A stretch of DNA of 64,000 nt from Siderastrea siderea. Its lineage: Eukaryota > Cnidaria > Anthozoa > Scleractinia > Rhizangiidae. Below are positions 23,794 through 34,835 of the stretch, in pieces. Location of the stretch: positions 47,606,701 through 47,670,700 of the forward strand of contig OZ034969.1 of the NCBI GenBank assembly GCA_964030785.1, written 5' to 3'. How positions within the stretch are numbered: position 1 is the first letter of the stretch; each line of letters starts with the position of its first letter. The notes below the pieces were generated by a model, which saw only the letters and a program-made list of their open reading frames with translations, was not told the origin of the DNA and searched no databases. The position numbers and the translations under genes were made by a program.

Positions 23794-24701
23794 TCTTTTT
23801 TCATTTTTTGATTTATTTGGAAATGGATTCCTTTTGGTCGAAAAAATATCTGTTGAGATAGAACGGAAAATTCTTTTAAATACATTGTGAAAAAATGGTA
23901 CTGTGCATGTGACCTGAGCTTCCTTCGGTTGACTTATTTTCCGGCAAAAATGGTCACGTGGTCAATCATGTCAAGCAAGTCTTTTCCGCTTTTTCCTTTC
24001 ACGAACATGGCGGAAGGATGCAATTCTGTTAAGCAAGGAAATCCCATAGTTTGCTTGTTATTTGGGTCCATATGCTTAAAAAAACTTGATTTGTGAAGGG
24101 AAAAGTAAAATAGTAAAATAAGCCGAAAACGCTTTTATTGCAGGTGTAATTTTAAAGTTAGACAGTCTTGCTGGTAGGCACTGGAAGGGATATTGGCTAG
24201 ATCAGGGGACCCTTGACGGAGAGAGGTTTAACGTTGGGGTTCCAGTTTTTGCATGCAATAGTACCGGGTTCGAATCCCGATTTCAGCATTACAATCTTTT
24301 TTCTTTATCAAATGAAAACCGTACTTAAGACGTTAAGTTCGTTCTGTATCCTCATAAGGATGTTATCGAGTGGCACTAAGAAAGTTCTATTCCATAAAGT
24401 GCCAACCTAAACGCGGTCCTGGTTGCGGTGATGAACATGGCTGAAGAACTGCTGACAAAAAGTAGTACTGAGGAAAAATGTGTACTAAACTTTGCAGTGA
24501 ATGAAAGGTAAAAAATCGGTAGTTGTCGCACGAACGCGAGTCAAATACTTCAGTTCACCGATTCCACAAAACTATCATGAACGTTGCTAGCTTGTCCGCT
24601 CAGGTTGTCGAAACGTCAGTCAATGTCATCACAAACAGTCCTTCTCAGGACTACTCTCACCCGGACGATCATAATTTACCGACTTATGATATGACTCCTG
24701 G

Positions 24702-24941
24702 AGCCCGTTTCTCGAAACTCCCGATAACTTTCCGGGCCCGGTAAGTATTTTTTTGAGCTCATTTAATTATCAGCTAATCGTAATTATTGGTGCAAACTTA
24801 GCGATATGCTTCACGAAATTATAAAGATTGAAATTTAGTTTTCAAAATAAATAAAAATTGTATAGCTATTGGAGAATCCCAGTGTGCGCCCAAAATAGTT
24901 TTCGGGCCCGGAAAGTTGCCGGGAGTTTCGAGAAACGGGCC
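24702..24941. mobile_element. CCWGG-target MITE, copy 1
   Basis: The ends AGCCCGTTTCTCGAAACTCC and GGAGTTTCGAGAAACGGGCC are inverted copies. CCTGG flanks both sides (24697-24701 and 24942-24946). GGGCCCGG/CCGGGCCC motifs lie just inside each end. It has no coding capacity. Confidence 0.85.
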
Positions 24942-26229
24942 CCTGGTCTCAAACCGTTTATAGTCTGGTAGCTGGTTCATACGCACCACGAAACTTACAA
25001 AAATGTAAACATGACACGCTAACCATTCATTACCTTCAAGTAGGTGTGAAATATTTCCAACTTCTTAGACCAAAGCTATAATTTGACCTTTTTTCTAGCG
25101 ATTGGATATTAGATTGGGGGTAGATCATGCGCTAGATCCTAGCTGCATTCCTTGCGTACCAGAATTGTATCTCCCCGACTTAGCCATCTTCATGAAAGGA
25201 AAGCGTGGGAATGATTGACTGCGTGACCGTTGTCGCGGGAAAAGTAATGAGCAAACTGAAAGAACCTTGTCACATGCGCAGATTCATTTGTTTCATATTT
25301 TTTTTAAAAAAGAAATTTTCCGTTCACCTAAGCGACAGATACTTTTTTCGACCAAAATAAATCTATTTCCGAATAAATCGAAAAAAAAAATCAAAAAAGG
25401 CACCCCGGCCCCGACCCCGACTCCGACCCCGACCCCGACCCCGAGTCGGCGTTTTACTGACACCCGAAAATGATCGACCATTCTTTTTTATGATTATGAT
25501 TATGTCTTTAGTTATGGTTATGTCCTCCTTAAGATACCAATTCCCACTAGATCATGAGAACCTTATGTTTATGGTTATGATTATGTTTATGATCGTTATG
25601 TTTCTAGTGGGTACCAAGCCTTGAGGTTGCAAGTTAATTAAAATATTTAATGGCAAAGCTTACCTCTTATGACCAAACGACTCTCGAACCGAGTTCTTTA
25701 ATTTTGCTTGGTTGGTTCTAAGTTTGCTGAACTTCTTAAGAACTCGTTGAAAAAAAAAGTTCTGAGTGATCAGTGCAAGCGACTTTGTTCCAAGAAACAT
25801 TTGTCGCGACTTGACTTAACAGTCATACTTATTGCGCCAGTTCTTTGTTTTTTCTCAATTTCTAAATGGTTGGCTGCTATATGTTATTTGTATTTGTTTA
25901 GCGAAACTTCATTGTACTATATTTAACCAAAAAACGCGAGGTAAATTTTTGATACGTACACAACAGTATCAATGGGAAACGGTTTCAGTTCGACAAGTTT
26001 ATGATTGCGAGGAGAGAAAGCAAGATTGTGTCACTGTACTTTAGTTTAACTAATCACCCTGGTTGACGGTAATTCGATGATTGCAAACGAATCGTTGTAA
26101 AAACAAATCTAAAGAACACAAATCCGCGTGGAATTAGGGTACTAATTTTAGGTAAGGCGGAAATGAGCCCTTGAGGTTAAGAGAAAGTAATGAAATTCTT
26201 TCAAATGTTACACTTCGTTTTCCGCTATA

Positions 26230-26524
26230 ATGGACCGCAAACTGTTCCGAAATCTGTTGTTATTATCTCTGACAACTTCTCTCTACATGGTTTTCGGTGC
26301 CCTTGTGTTTCAAACCTTGGAAAGTCGCCCTGGTGAAGGACATACCGCTCGCAATTTGACGCAGTCTCTTGAAAGAGACCTGATGCACAACGCTACAATT
26401 CAACAAATAAACAGAATTTTAGACCGTGCAAGGACGATTGCATACCACGAAAACGAAGCCGTGAAGACCGACTGGACGTTTTATTCATCTTTATATTTTG
26501 TTGGATCAGTTATAACCACGATAG
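26230..26524 (+). CDS. K2P-2 exon 1: M1, cap loop, pore helix 1
   Basis: ATG is at 26230 (MDRKLFRNLLLLSLTTS) and the exon ends ACC ACG ATA G|GTGAGT, splitting the first filter Gly exactly as in K2P-1. The frame is fully open with no decay. Confidence 0.9.
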
Positions 26525-28129
26525 GTGAGTTCAAGTTGAAGGCAGTTACGTGAGAGATTCAATACTATGTTAAGACAACAGTGAAGTTGCCTCGCTAGTC
26601 ACAACAGACTTGCTACTGAGAAAAAAATCTTGAAAAAAAAAAACTAACACCAAGTTGAACATTTTTCAAGTCCTTGCATTAAACTGACCCTTAATTAAGC
26701 GTGAAATTCAACTTTTGAAATCCCTTGAGATGTATATAATTTCTGCGGTTCTCTCTTTTACGATACCTTTCAAAACAAAATTTGGAAATTGTGCCCAGCT
26801 TCGTGAGAATGAAAGGTTTTTAGAAGTTTATTAAGTTATAAGATTTGCTATTTTTGATCTTCATCGTAGCAATTACGCAGACAATCTTCACCACATCTAC
26901 GCTCTTCACAAGAGCAAAAAACTCCTCGAATTTGGGCAAGCAAACTGAATTCTTTAAATATGCACTAAACTATTATGAAAATGGTTTAGAGTTGAAAAAC
27001 AAGGAGATTTGCAGTTCTCTGTCTGCTAAATGTTGTCTGTTAAGACTGTATAGAACAAACTTGTAAATTTTTTACCATTATTGACAAGAATGGAGAAATA
27101 GCTAGCCGGGGTCTTAGCCATAATCCTTCTTAGAAGCCTAATTTTCTACTATTATTAAAACGTAACCGAGCAAATTTCGACTTTAAATTAAAAGAATAAG
27201 CAAATTAAATGTGGATTTTTAGATGGACTAAGGGAAATGATACCTCCACAAACGGTACGTAATTTTGGGTGAATTTGTTTTCAAAACATGGTTTTCAAAC
27301 CATGAGCCGACTTCAAAGACTCGGTTCGTAAACATATAAAATTCACAGCGGTAATTCCTTAACAACCACAAATTAAAAGTAGACACAAATTAAAAGTAGA
27401 CAGAATGCTACGCTACTTATTCGCTTTCAGTTCTTCGCCGTAAGCCTAACTTGGTGACTAACACGAGGTCTCTTAAAATGAAGAGAAAGTGTGTTTTGCG
27501 TAGTATTTAAGAGTAACAGAAGAATGTGATAAGTTCACTGATTAATTTTTGTATCAGTAAGAGGTAATAAAATACAGCTGTATTTGGCTGTCTGATTGAC
27601 TATGTTGGCAGTGTTGTCGTCGCCACTGTAGTACATAATAGCAAAACTGTAAGGTTTTATGTGGAATTCTTTAATCCTATTCAGACCGGGCTCTTTTAAT
27701 TAAGAGGCTCTGACTGTAAATATCGAGAATCGGCGGACAAGCTCAAAAAAATCGAAAATCCTGATAACTTGCCAGAAGAACACTTTTGGGGAGCTATCTT
27801 CGAAAATATTGCTTAAACCTTCTGGAATTCTATTGTTTTCGGGAAATTCGGAAAAACGGTTTTGCTTAATTTATTACGCAATAATCAGGCTTAAAATTAA
27901 ACAAATTGAAAGCGCTTGCTTTTAAACAATTTGCAACGCCAGAAAACAATTTTAATTTTAAATGATAGCAATACTCTTCTACTTTCTATCAGTAGGAATT
28001 GCATGGAGTTTTGCTTTATTTCTGTAGTTTGGTGGCTCTTTGAAACAAAGCCATTTTGCGCACTTCGGAAAAAGGCTTAAAATGGATCTTGGTATGTCTA
28101 ATATTGAATTGAAATAAACACTGTGATAA

Positions 28130-29546
28130 AGTTTGGCCCTACTTCTATTATAATATGAAATAAAAAATCTGGGCAATTCAGGCTCGCGCTGACAAAAACA
28201 CAAAATCGCGAACCAGTGTTGCCAAAAATTGAACAATGAAAATGAATGAAATGAAAAGTAGTAGTTTGGGTGAGCTCAATTTAGAGGATTTTATTTACTG
28301 AAGGCACACAAAGAATGAACTAAAACATTCCTTCAATCTATTCTTGCATTGTTTTGGGCTTATACTATTTCTACGTGAAACTAAAGAGAAGGAGAAAAAG
28401 TTTTAAAAGTTCTACACAGCTGTTGCGTGACCTGAGTCACGTGAATATTTCTTGTCACCTACTTATGGCAGTTTTTAAATGCGGTCTCTTACAGTGGCCT
28501 CTGTTTTATGCATGGCTAATACCGTACGCATCCCTGTGTTTGGGGCATACTGTCATGTGAAGCTGATATTCCACTGGGACGAAAATTGCGACAGGCAAGT
28601 CTAGAATTAGTTTCGTATACATATGACACCTTTCTCTTCGAGAGAAGAAAACTGCAAAATATAGTATGTTGTTGTGCACGTGACGCGATCGCTCTTTTCA
28701 AACGGCTACTAAGATTTTGGGCGACTTTTTGAAATGACACTATTTTGGCCAGGAGCAAAAGTACATCATTATTATTATGATTTATACGCATTTGTCAAAA
28801 TTGTGCTGTTCCTATCGATGTTATTACACTTGTATAAATATGTTTAAAAAAACGCACACTACGGACGTTCTGGCAGCGGGTTCGGTATTTACAAGTTCTC
28901 AATGCTGTACATCTAAGAGATATTAATACACAGCTTGTTTGGTTTTACTTTGCAAGATCGCTGAGAACTCTTTCACGGTTTTAGAGGATAAGATTTTCAT
29001 TGAAGAATATTCTCACGTTTGCATGAACGTGCAGTGATCGGTTGCGTGACTGGATTATTTTGAGTGATACTTTTGTGTTCCTTGCTTTACACAGCCAAAC
29101 TGAGCTCTCAATTTATACGCGTACGTCAACTTTAATGATCTGTAAAAGGAACCGTTTGGATTCTCGAGAACATTAGTTTTTTCCCCCAAAAAAACTGCAA
29201 ATAACAAAGAAAGGCCATTGGTGCTGCAGAGTATAGACATCTGACAAAAACTGATAACCCACTGCACTCTAGTTTCACCAACAATTTTCCAAATTTGTTC
29301 ACAGTTCTTCAGAAAGATTAAATGAAGATACCAGCGAATGCATCATCTAGTAGAAAGACCATCCGAAAATAGTTACAGTAAACGATTTGTCATATTTCAA
29401 GTCATCCTTCCATTACAGTTTTTTTTCTATTATCCAAATTATGCATATTTTGGCAACACTGGTTCGCGAATTTGTGTTTTTGTCAGCGCGAGCCTGAATT
29501 GCCCAGATTTTTTATTTCATATAATAATAGAAGTAGGGCCAAACGG
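28130..29546. mobile_element. 1.4 kb TIR insert nested in the TTAA element
   Basis: The left TIR GTTTGGCCCTACTTCTATTA and right TIR TAATAGAAGTAGGGCCAAAC match and continue inward about 100 bp (GCTCGCGCTGACAAAAACAC and its complement). The uninterrupted partner arm near 32396-32410 has no such insert, which shows the insertion point. No ORF of note. Confidence 0.75.
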
Positions 29547-31031
29547 GTGTTACTAAAACGAGTAATGCAGTAACGAGTAACGAGTAACGCAGTAACGAGA
29601 AAACGAGTAACGGGAAAAATTTTCAAAGGGTAAAAGATAGAAAACGAGTAACGGGAAAAAAATTGAAAGGCAAAAATTAAAAGAAAAAGAGTAACGGTAA
29701 AAAATGAAAAGGGTGAAAATTACACTGAATTATAGTAATTACTTAGCCAATGTAGAACTGTGATACAACGAATAATGTGTCCTGAAAGCCTTTGATGTGT
29801 TGGTGAAAAATGTTAATGTATTTAATGTCATTCTCGGGCAGGCTCCATAAAGAAGCTATGAAGAAGCTTTTTTCCGAATTTAATGAATTAATCCGTATAC
29901 ATATTTCAATTCCCCGTTCTCACTGCAGTGTGCAGCGATGGTGCATTCGCTAGACTTCGAATAGTAATTGCATTGTCTAGATACCATGTAGCCGGGTACG
30001 AATGTTTCAAGACTATTAAATTCCCGGCAGTCCAACATTTTCGATGGGTTTTGACCGAAAGGCTTATTCTAACGTTCTGAAAATATTCGATATTTGTTTA
30101 GAATTGCCAAGCGATTCAGAAAAGTATTTTAGTTTGGTAGTTGACGAGTTTTCTGAGCTTGTGCATACTAGAAAATTGCGATGTTTGCGACACTTATTAG
30201 TGGCCAGACCCGCTAGTCAGAAACACAGAATTCCTCCGTTCTGGAAGAACTGGAAGATTGTTTACAATTACTAAGCGATTAAAAGACCAATTTGGTTTTG
30301 TAGTTGGCGAACTTTCAGAGCTTTAGCAAGCTATACAATAGCTGTAGCTCACTTCCAGACCCTGGTAGCTTTCTTGATCCCTGTCTGACCCGAGCCGTCA
30401 CGCCACCATACTGTGACATGTCACGGACGCTGTAGAAGTCTTGTAGAGTTGTAAATGAGGCCCAAAAAACCACGATAGTGTCGAATCACTTACCACCACT
30501 ATACAAAGTTACGAAGGGTTGTCTCAATAATTACTGTATAATTCTCTGAAACCAGAGTGCCGGGTATACAGCTGACCTTAATAACCGTGTCTTCATGCCC
30601 GGCAGCCGGGTGCAGTTTCGCCGGAAAAAGCTAAATTAACTGCCCAGCAGTTTACGAGTTTGGCGGCTCAGAGGTTTCAAATACATTTTTTAAATTATTG
30701 AACTAATATTTCAGTGATATTGATACAGAAACGAATAATCAGTGTTTCTGTTGATGAATCTATTTATACATAAAAACATTTTTCTAAGAATGCGCTGAAT
30801 CAAAAATTTTGGGAACCCCTGAATAAATGGCCCTGATCCCTCATGACCCACCTCTCAAACCTCTCTATTTTCCCCCAACCCCACCCCCCGTCGTCAATAG
30901 GGTGAAGGTGAAACAATTTTTTTGTCAAACGTTTTTTTCTTTCTTTTCTGTAATGTATCTCTATAATGTGTGTATTGTGTTGTTTTCTTGTACATGTATA
31001 AAAAAAATTTAAAAAAAGAACTGAATTGTAA

Positions 31032-31892
31032 GGGAAGGTACGTTTTTTCTTGGGGGGGGGGGGAGGGCTGGGGCCTCAGAGGGGAGGGTCATCAGCGAAA
31101 GTGAGCACCAAAAGGGGAGGGCCATACCTCATGTGAGCTATTCAAGGGAGGGTCACACATCTTTTCCAGAATTTTTTAATGAGAATTTTTGTGATGTTGC
31201 TTTCCATTTTTCTTACAGATTAAGTTTTTCTTTTCACCTACTTTGATTTAATTTGGTGTTTTATTATAGGTACTAGGTTACATTTTTACATGTATATTAT
31301 GCCATGGCACATAGTTTTTCTCGGAGGACTCGTGTCCTTTTCCGTCCCTATCGAGAAGTACTTGACTCAGGTATCCGGTTTCTTCAGCTTCTTGCTGTTG
31401 GCTATCCGCTGCCTGATCTCCTGAGTCGTTTAGTTCTGAAGAGTTACTAGTAGATCCAACAATGCGCTCTACCCTGTCGGAAATGTCGCAATGCCGGCTA
31501 GTCGGAGAAAGAAGCGCGTGTATTTTCCCTTAGATATTAATTTATGTTCAAAGCTTTTATAATACTCAAATACTTCCATATTCAAACTTCAGCTATAAAA
31601 CGTAAATATCCCAGACTGATTGTTCGCATTTTACTTGTTTCAGCACGCACACATTCAATATCGAGATGCATTCATATTCAAACACTTTGCGTTCACAAGC
31701 GAAACGTTCTGAGGTTTCTACAGCATGGAACATACCATGTTGTAGTGAGGGGAGGGTCGGGCTTTTGTCAGTCACCTAAAGGTGGGGGTCAGGAGTTTTT
31801 TTTATTAAAACGCAAGGGAGGGCCAACACTTTTTTGGGAAAAAATACCAAAATTCCCCAGCCCTCCCTCCCCCAAGAAAAACGTACCTTCCC
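31032..31892. mobile_element. Harbinger-like element, 861 bp, nested
   Basis: GGGAAGGTACGTTTTTTCTT at the left mirrors AAGAAAAACGTACCTTCCC at the right. TAA flanks both ends (31029-31031 and 31893-31895). G-rich and C-rich tracts sit just inside the ends. It is non-autonomous as far as can be seen. Confidence 0.8.
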
Positions 31893-33578
31893 TAAGCGTC
31901 GCAAGTAATATTAGTGCAATGTAATGTGTTGTAATAAAGTATATTGTAATGTTAAAAAAAAAAACGATTGCAGGAATGCCGGGTATTTAGTCTTGAAATA
32001 TCCGTGCCTGGCTGCCGGGTATCTAGACCCTGTCACTAAAAGAGTCTCGCGAATACACCATCGCTGTACACTGCAAAACTTCTTCATAGCTTCTGTATGG
32101 AGCCTGCTCGAGAATGACATTAAAAACAACATTTTTCCCCAACACACATCAAAGGCTTTCAGGTCACATTATTCGTTTTATTACAGTTCTACATTGCCTT
32201 AAAGTAACTATTATTATTCAGTGTAATTTTCACTCTTTTCATTTTTTACCGTTACTCTTTTTCTTTTAAATTTTGCCTTTCTATTTTTTCCCGTTACTCG
32301 TTTTCTATTTTTTACCCTTGAAAAAATTTTCCCGTTACTCGTTTTCTCGTTACTGCGTTACTCGTTACTCGTTACTGCATTACTCGTTTTAGTAACACCC
32401 GGGCCAAACTTTATCACAGTGTTTATTTCAATTCGATATTAGACATACCAAGACCCATTTTAAGCCTCTAAAGTTTACCAATTTTTGCCTTTTTCCGAAG
32501 TGCGCAAAATGGCTTTGTTTCAAAGAGCCACCAAACTACAGAAATAAAGCAAAACTCCATGCAATTCCTACTGATAGAAAGTAGAAGAGTATTGCTATCA
32601 TTTAAAATTAAAATTGTTTTCTGGCGTTGCAAATTGTTTAAAAGCAAGCGCTTTCAATTTGTTTAATTTTAAGCCTGATTATTGCGTAATAAATTAAGCA
32701 AAACCGTTTTTCCGAATTTCCCGAAAACAATAGAATTCCAGAAGGTTTAAGTAATATTTTAGAAGATAGCTCCCCAAAAGTGTTCTTCTGGCAAGTTATC
32801 AGGATTTTCGATTTTTTGAGCTTGTCCGCCGATTCTCGATATTTACAGTCAGAGCCTCTTAAGTCCTCACGGACCGGGAAGCAGATTCCGCCCCCCACTG
32901 AGATTGTTATAGATATGACAACGAACTTAGAGGGCAGATAGTACGTCCAAACCTCTTTCCTTTGAGATCCGCAACATGAGCTGGTGACGTCAGATGACGG
33001 AAGAATTGCGTCATGTTCTCAAACGGCAACCATCTTGGATCTGCCATCTTGGATTTCTTGATTTTTGGAAAATTACCTTCGAAAAGCACCAAAATTGACC
33101 AAAAAGGAATGAAAGAACATGAAAATGATCTATAATCATAACTCATAATTTATTTTATTTTTAATTTATTACTTTTAATTAAAAAGGGGAAAATTCAAAA
33201 TTCTGTCAAAAAGTGGTTGCCATGGTAACTTCATTTGATGGACAAGGACTTATTTAGGAAAAGTCACCATGTTTGGTGGCCTTAGCATGCATATTAAAAA
33301 AGTTATAAACGTCCAAAGTCCGTGCGGACAGAATCCGCCCACCCCCACCCACCCCCCCTGGGTAGGTCTGAATGGGGTTAACTACGTTCTATAAGAAAAG
33401 GGAACAAAGTACCTCTTACTTTGCGTGGTATTAGTCTAGCTGTGTGGGCCTCTACCTTGGTGTTGTTTCTTAAACAAGAAACTTTGTCTCTCTCTGCACC
33501 ACACGTAGAATTGAGATGTTCTCAAGAATTTGACGTCTGTTTACTTCACAAAAGTTAATTCTAATTTGTTCACCACAG

Positions 33579-33923
33579 GTTACGGTCACATATCTCTGCG
33601 TACCACCGCTGGCCGTTTGTTCTGCATATTCTTTGCCATTGTTGGGATCCCGCTCAACATTCTGACCCTGAAGGTTCTTGGGGACGGTATCAACAAGCTT
33701 ATTACCAAACTGATCACGTGCTTTGAGAGGAAATTTCTCAAGAGAACGCCAGCACACCTCAAAATAAAAACAATGGTCGTGTCAGCTTTTCTGATGGTTC
33801 TGGAGTTGTTAATTGGAGGAGTGATGTACAACTCTACCGAGGACTGGAACTATGTTGCTTCAGTTTACTATTGCTTTGTTGTATTCACGACCATCGGATT
33901 TGGCGATCTTGTCCCGAACCAGG
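33579..33923 (+). CDS. K2P-2 exon 2, part before the MITE: GYGH to pore 2
   Basis: The acceptor TTCACCACAG precedes GTTACGGTCAC. It encodes GYGHISLRTTAGRLFC, M2, M3 and FTTIGFGDLVPNQ in one continuous exon. K2P-1 has an intron between the equivalents of M3 and filter 2; here it is absent. The last five bases (33919-33923, CCAGG) are one copy of the target duplication. Confidence 0.9.
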
Positions 33924-34151
33924 GGTGCGCTTCTCGAAAGCCCCGAAAACACTTAGGTCCCGAAAAGCCATTTATAAAAACATGATCAACTCATTCTACA
34001 AAGCTGTTATTTTAACATGTCTTCAAGGTAAGAAATGTATAACTAATAGGGGAAGTTTGATGCTTAGAATGTTCTTTATTTACAGGATACAGAGTAACTT
34101 ATCGTGCTCAAAATCGACCCGAAAAGTCTCAAGGCTTTCGAGAAACGCACA
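33924..34151. mobile_element. CCWGG-target MITE inside a K2P coding exon, copy 2
   Basis: The left end GGTGCGCTTCTCGAAAGCC and right end GGCTTTCGAGAAACGCACA are imperfect inverted copies of the family ends. CCAGG is duplicated at 33919-33923 and 34152-34156. Inside lie a good splice donor (AAG|GTAAGA, about 34028) and a good acceptor (TTTATTTACAG|G, about 34086). Confidence 0.9.
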
Positions 34152-34156
34152 CCAGG

Positions 34157-34341
34157 GCCGAGCACCCACCGAAGATTTTCTCATTGCAATGATGTTCTTG
34201 CGGGCCGCCGTGTTAATAATCGGGCTGTCTACTCTCTCTAGTGTTTTTACAAGTGTTGTAAGCGCTGCTGAGGAAATCAATGCGACACTACCTAACATCT
34301 GTTGCAAGGAAAATAAGGAAGTCTTCCCGCTTTCCTTGTGA
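34157..34341 (+). CDS. K2P-2 exon 2, part after the MITE: M4 and stop
   Basis: The frame GRAPTEDFLIAMMFLRAAV is followed by LIIGLSTLSSVFTSVVSAA (M4) and the short tail ICCKENKEVFPLSL, then TGA. It aligns with M4 of K2P-1. No frameshift or stop has built up within it, so the break is recent or the segment is still under selection. Confidence 0.8.
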
Positions 34342-34627
34342 TCGAGGGAGCAGTCACGTGATGACAGTTACACTGACATGCGCGGAGAAGTATCACGTTG
34401 CCCGACTCCTTTCCAACTGGAAAATACACAAACCCAGCCAGTTACCATAGCAACGATCGTTTAACTCTTTTTCAAAGAATCTGATTGGTTCATTTTCCGC
34501 AAGACACGTATGCAAGCATGGCAGACTATCGGAGCTTGAGAGTGATGAGTTCGAGTGAGCGTGCAAACAGAATTCTTCAATCTTCTGCATTTTTCTTTAA
34601 AGGATGTTACATGCACCGCCAAATTGC

Positions 34628-34835
34628 ACTGTTTTAGGGATGGTTCATTAGAAACGTTATGGGGGTTGGGAGAAAGTACAAAAAAAAAGTTCATGCAAGG
34701 GAAAATTAATAGGAAAAAAATTCATGCGCAGCGAGTAGCCCAGAAAAACTGTTCTTGCATACGGAAAAAATATTCCTGCAAGGGAAATGTTAACGAAAAA
34801 AATTCGTGCAGCTCGAAAATTCCATCCTTTAGGTC
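34628..34835. repeat. Partial copy related to the 61765-62796 element
   Basis: TTAGGGATGGTTCATTAGAAACGTTATGGGGG resembles the left end of the element at 61765 in spaced blocks. The GTTCATGCAAGGGAAAA and AATTCATGCGC phrases resemble its internal GCATGAATTTTTTT repeats in complement. No right end was found. Confidence 0.5.

Larger units (their letters stand above)
23473..25622. mobile_element. 2.15 kb palindromic element with G-rich hexamer arms
   Basis: The left end AGGCTTGGTACCCACTA and right end TAGTGGGTACCAAGCCT are inverted. The arms (about 23473-23890 and 25280-25622) mirror each other. Each has ATAATCATAATGAT-like runs, then a GGGGTC/GACCCC hexamer tract, then an arm with TTTTTCGACCAAAA. 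No transposase was seen. The middle (about 23900-25270) carries a CCTGG-flanked MITE at 24702-24941. Superfamily unknown. Confidence 0.75.
27675..33377. mobile_element. 5.7 kb TTAA-flanked composite foldback element in K2P-2 intron 1
   Basis: The ends TCCTATTCAGACC and GGTCTGAATGGGG are inverted, and TTAA flanks both (27671-27674 and 33378-33381), as in piggyBac or Kolobok elements. Large mirrored arms lie inside: about 27700-28140 against 32396-32865, and about 29546-30030 against 31970-32400. The second pair is rich in GAGTAACG repeats. The left arm is split by a TIR insert (about 28130-29546), and the centre carries a TAA-flanked element at 31032-31892. No transposase was recognised; a 76-codon ORF at 30044-30274 is unassigned. 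Confidence 0.75.
26230..34341 (+). pseudogene. KCNK-like: Two-pore-domain potassium channel, last exon split by a MITE (K2P-2)
   Basis: Exon 1 is 26230-26524 and exon 2 starts at 33579. M1 is near residues 8-29. N-glycosylation sequons are at N42 and N54, with another at N183. Filter 1 is TTIGYG (96-101) followed by His102. The M2 signature is FCIFFAIVGIPL, M3 is about 163-181, and filter 2 is TTIGFGD (202-208). After Gln213 the frame enters a 228-bp MITE and stops at 33983-33985, giving 233 aa without M4. The M4 part resumes at 34157 (RAPTEDFLIAMMFLRAAV) and ends at TGA 34339-34341. Counting both parts and omitting MITE plus one CCAGG gives exactly 274 codons plus stop, so the insertion is secondary. 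An in-frame splice inside the MITE could rescue it (see findings). Either a pseudogene or a gene using the MITE as intron/exon. Confidence 0.85.

Noticed and set aside
23476..23885. Arg/Gly-rich or Pro/Arg-rich protein on either strand
   Set aside because: The frames come from the GGGGTC hexamer microsatellite inside a palindromic element.
24210..24290. tRNA on the plus strand (GGGTTCGAATCCCG)
   Set aside because: There is a good T-arm, but no D-arm or acceptor pairing at tRNA spacing.
31544..31924. 126-codon ORF
   Set aside because: It lies inside the nested Harbinger-like element and includes its G/C-rich end; no recognisable protein.
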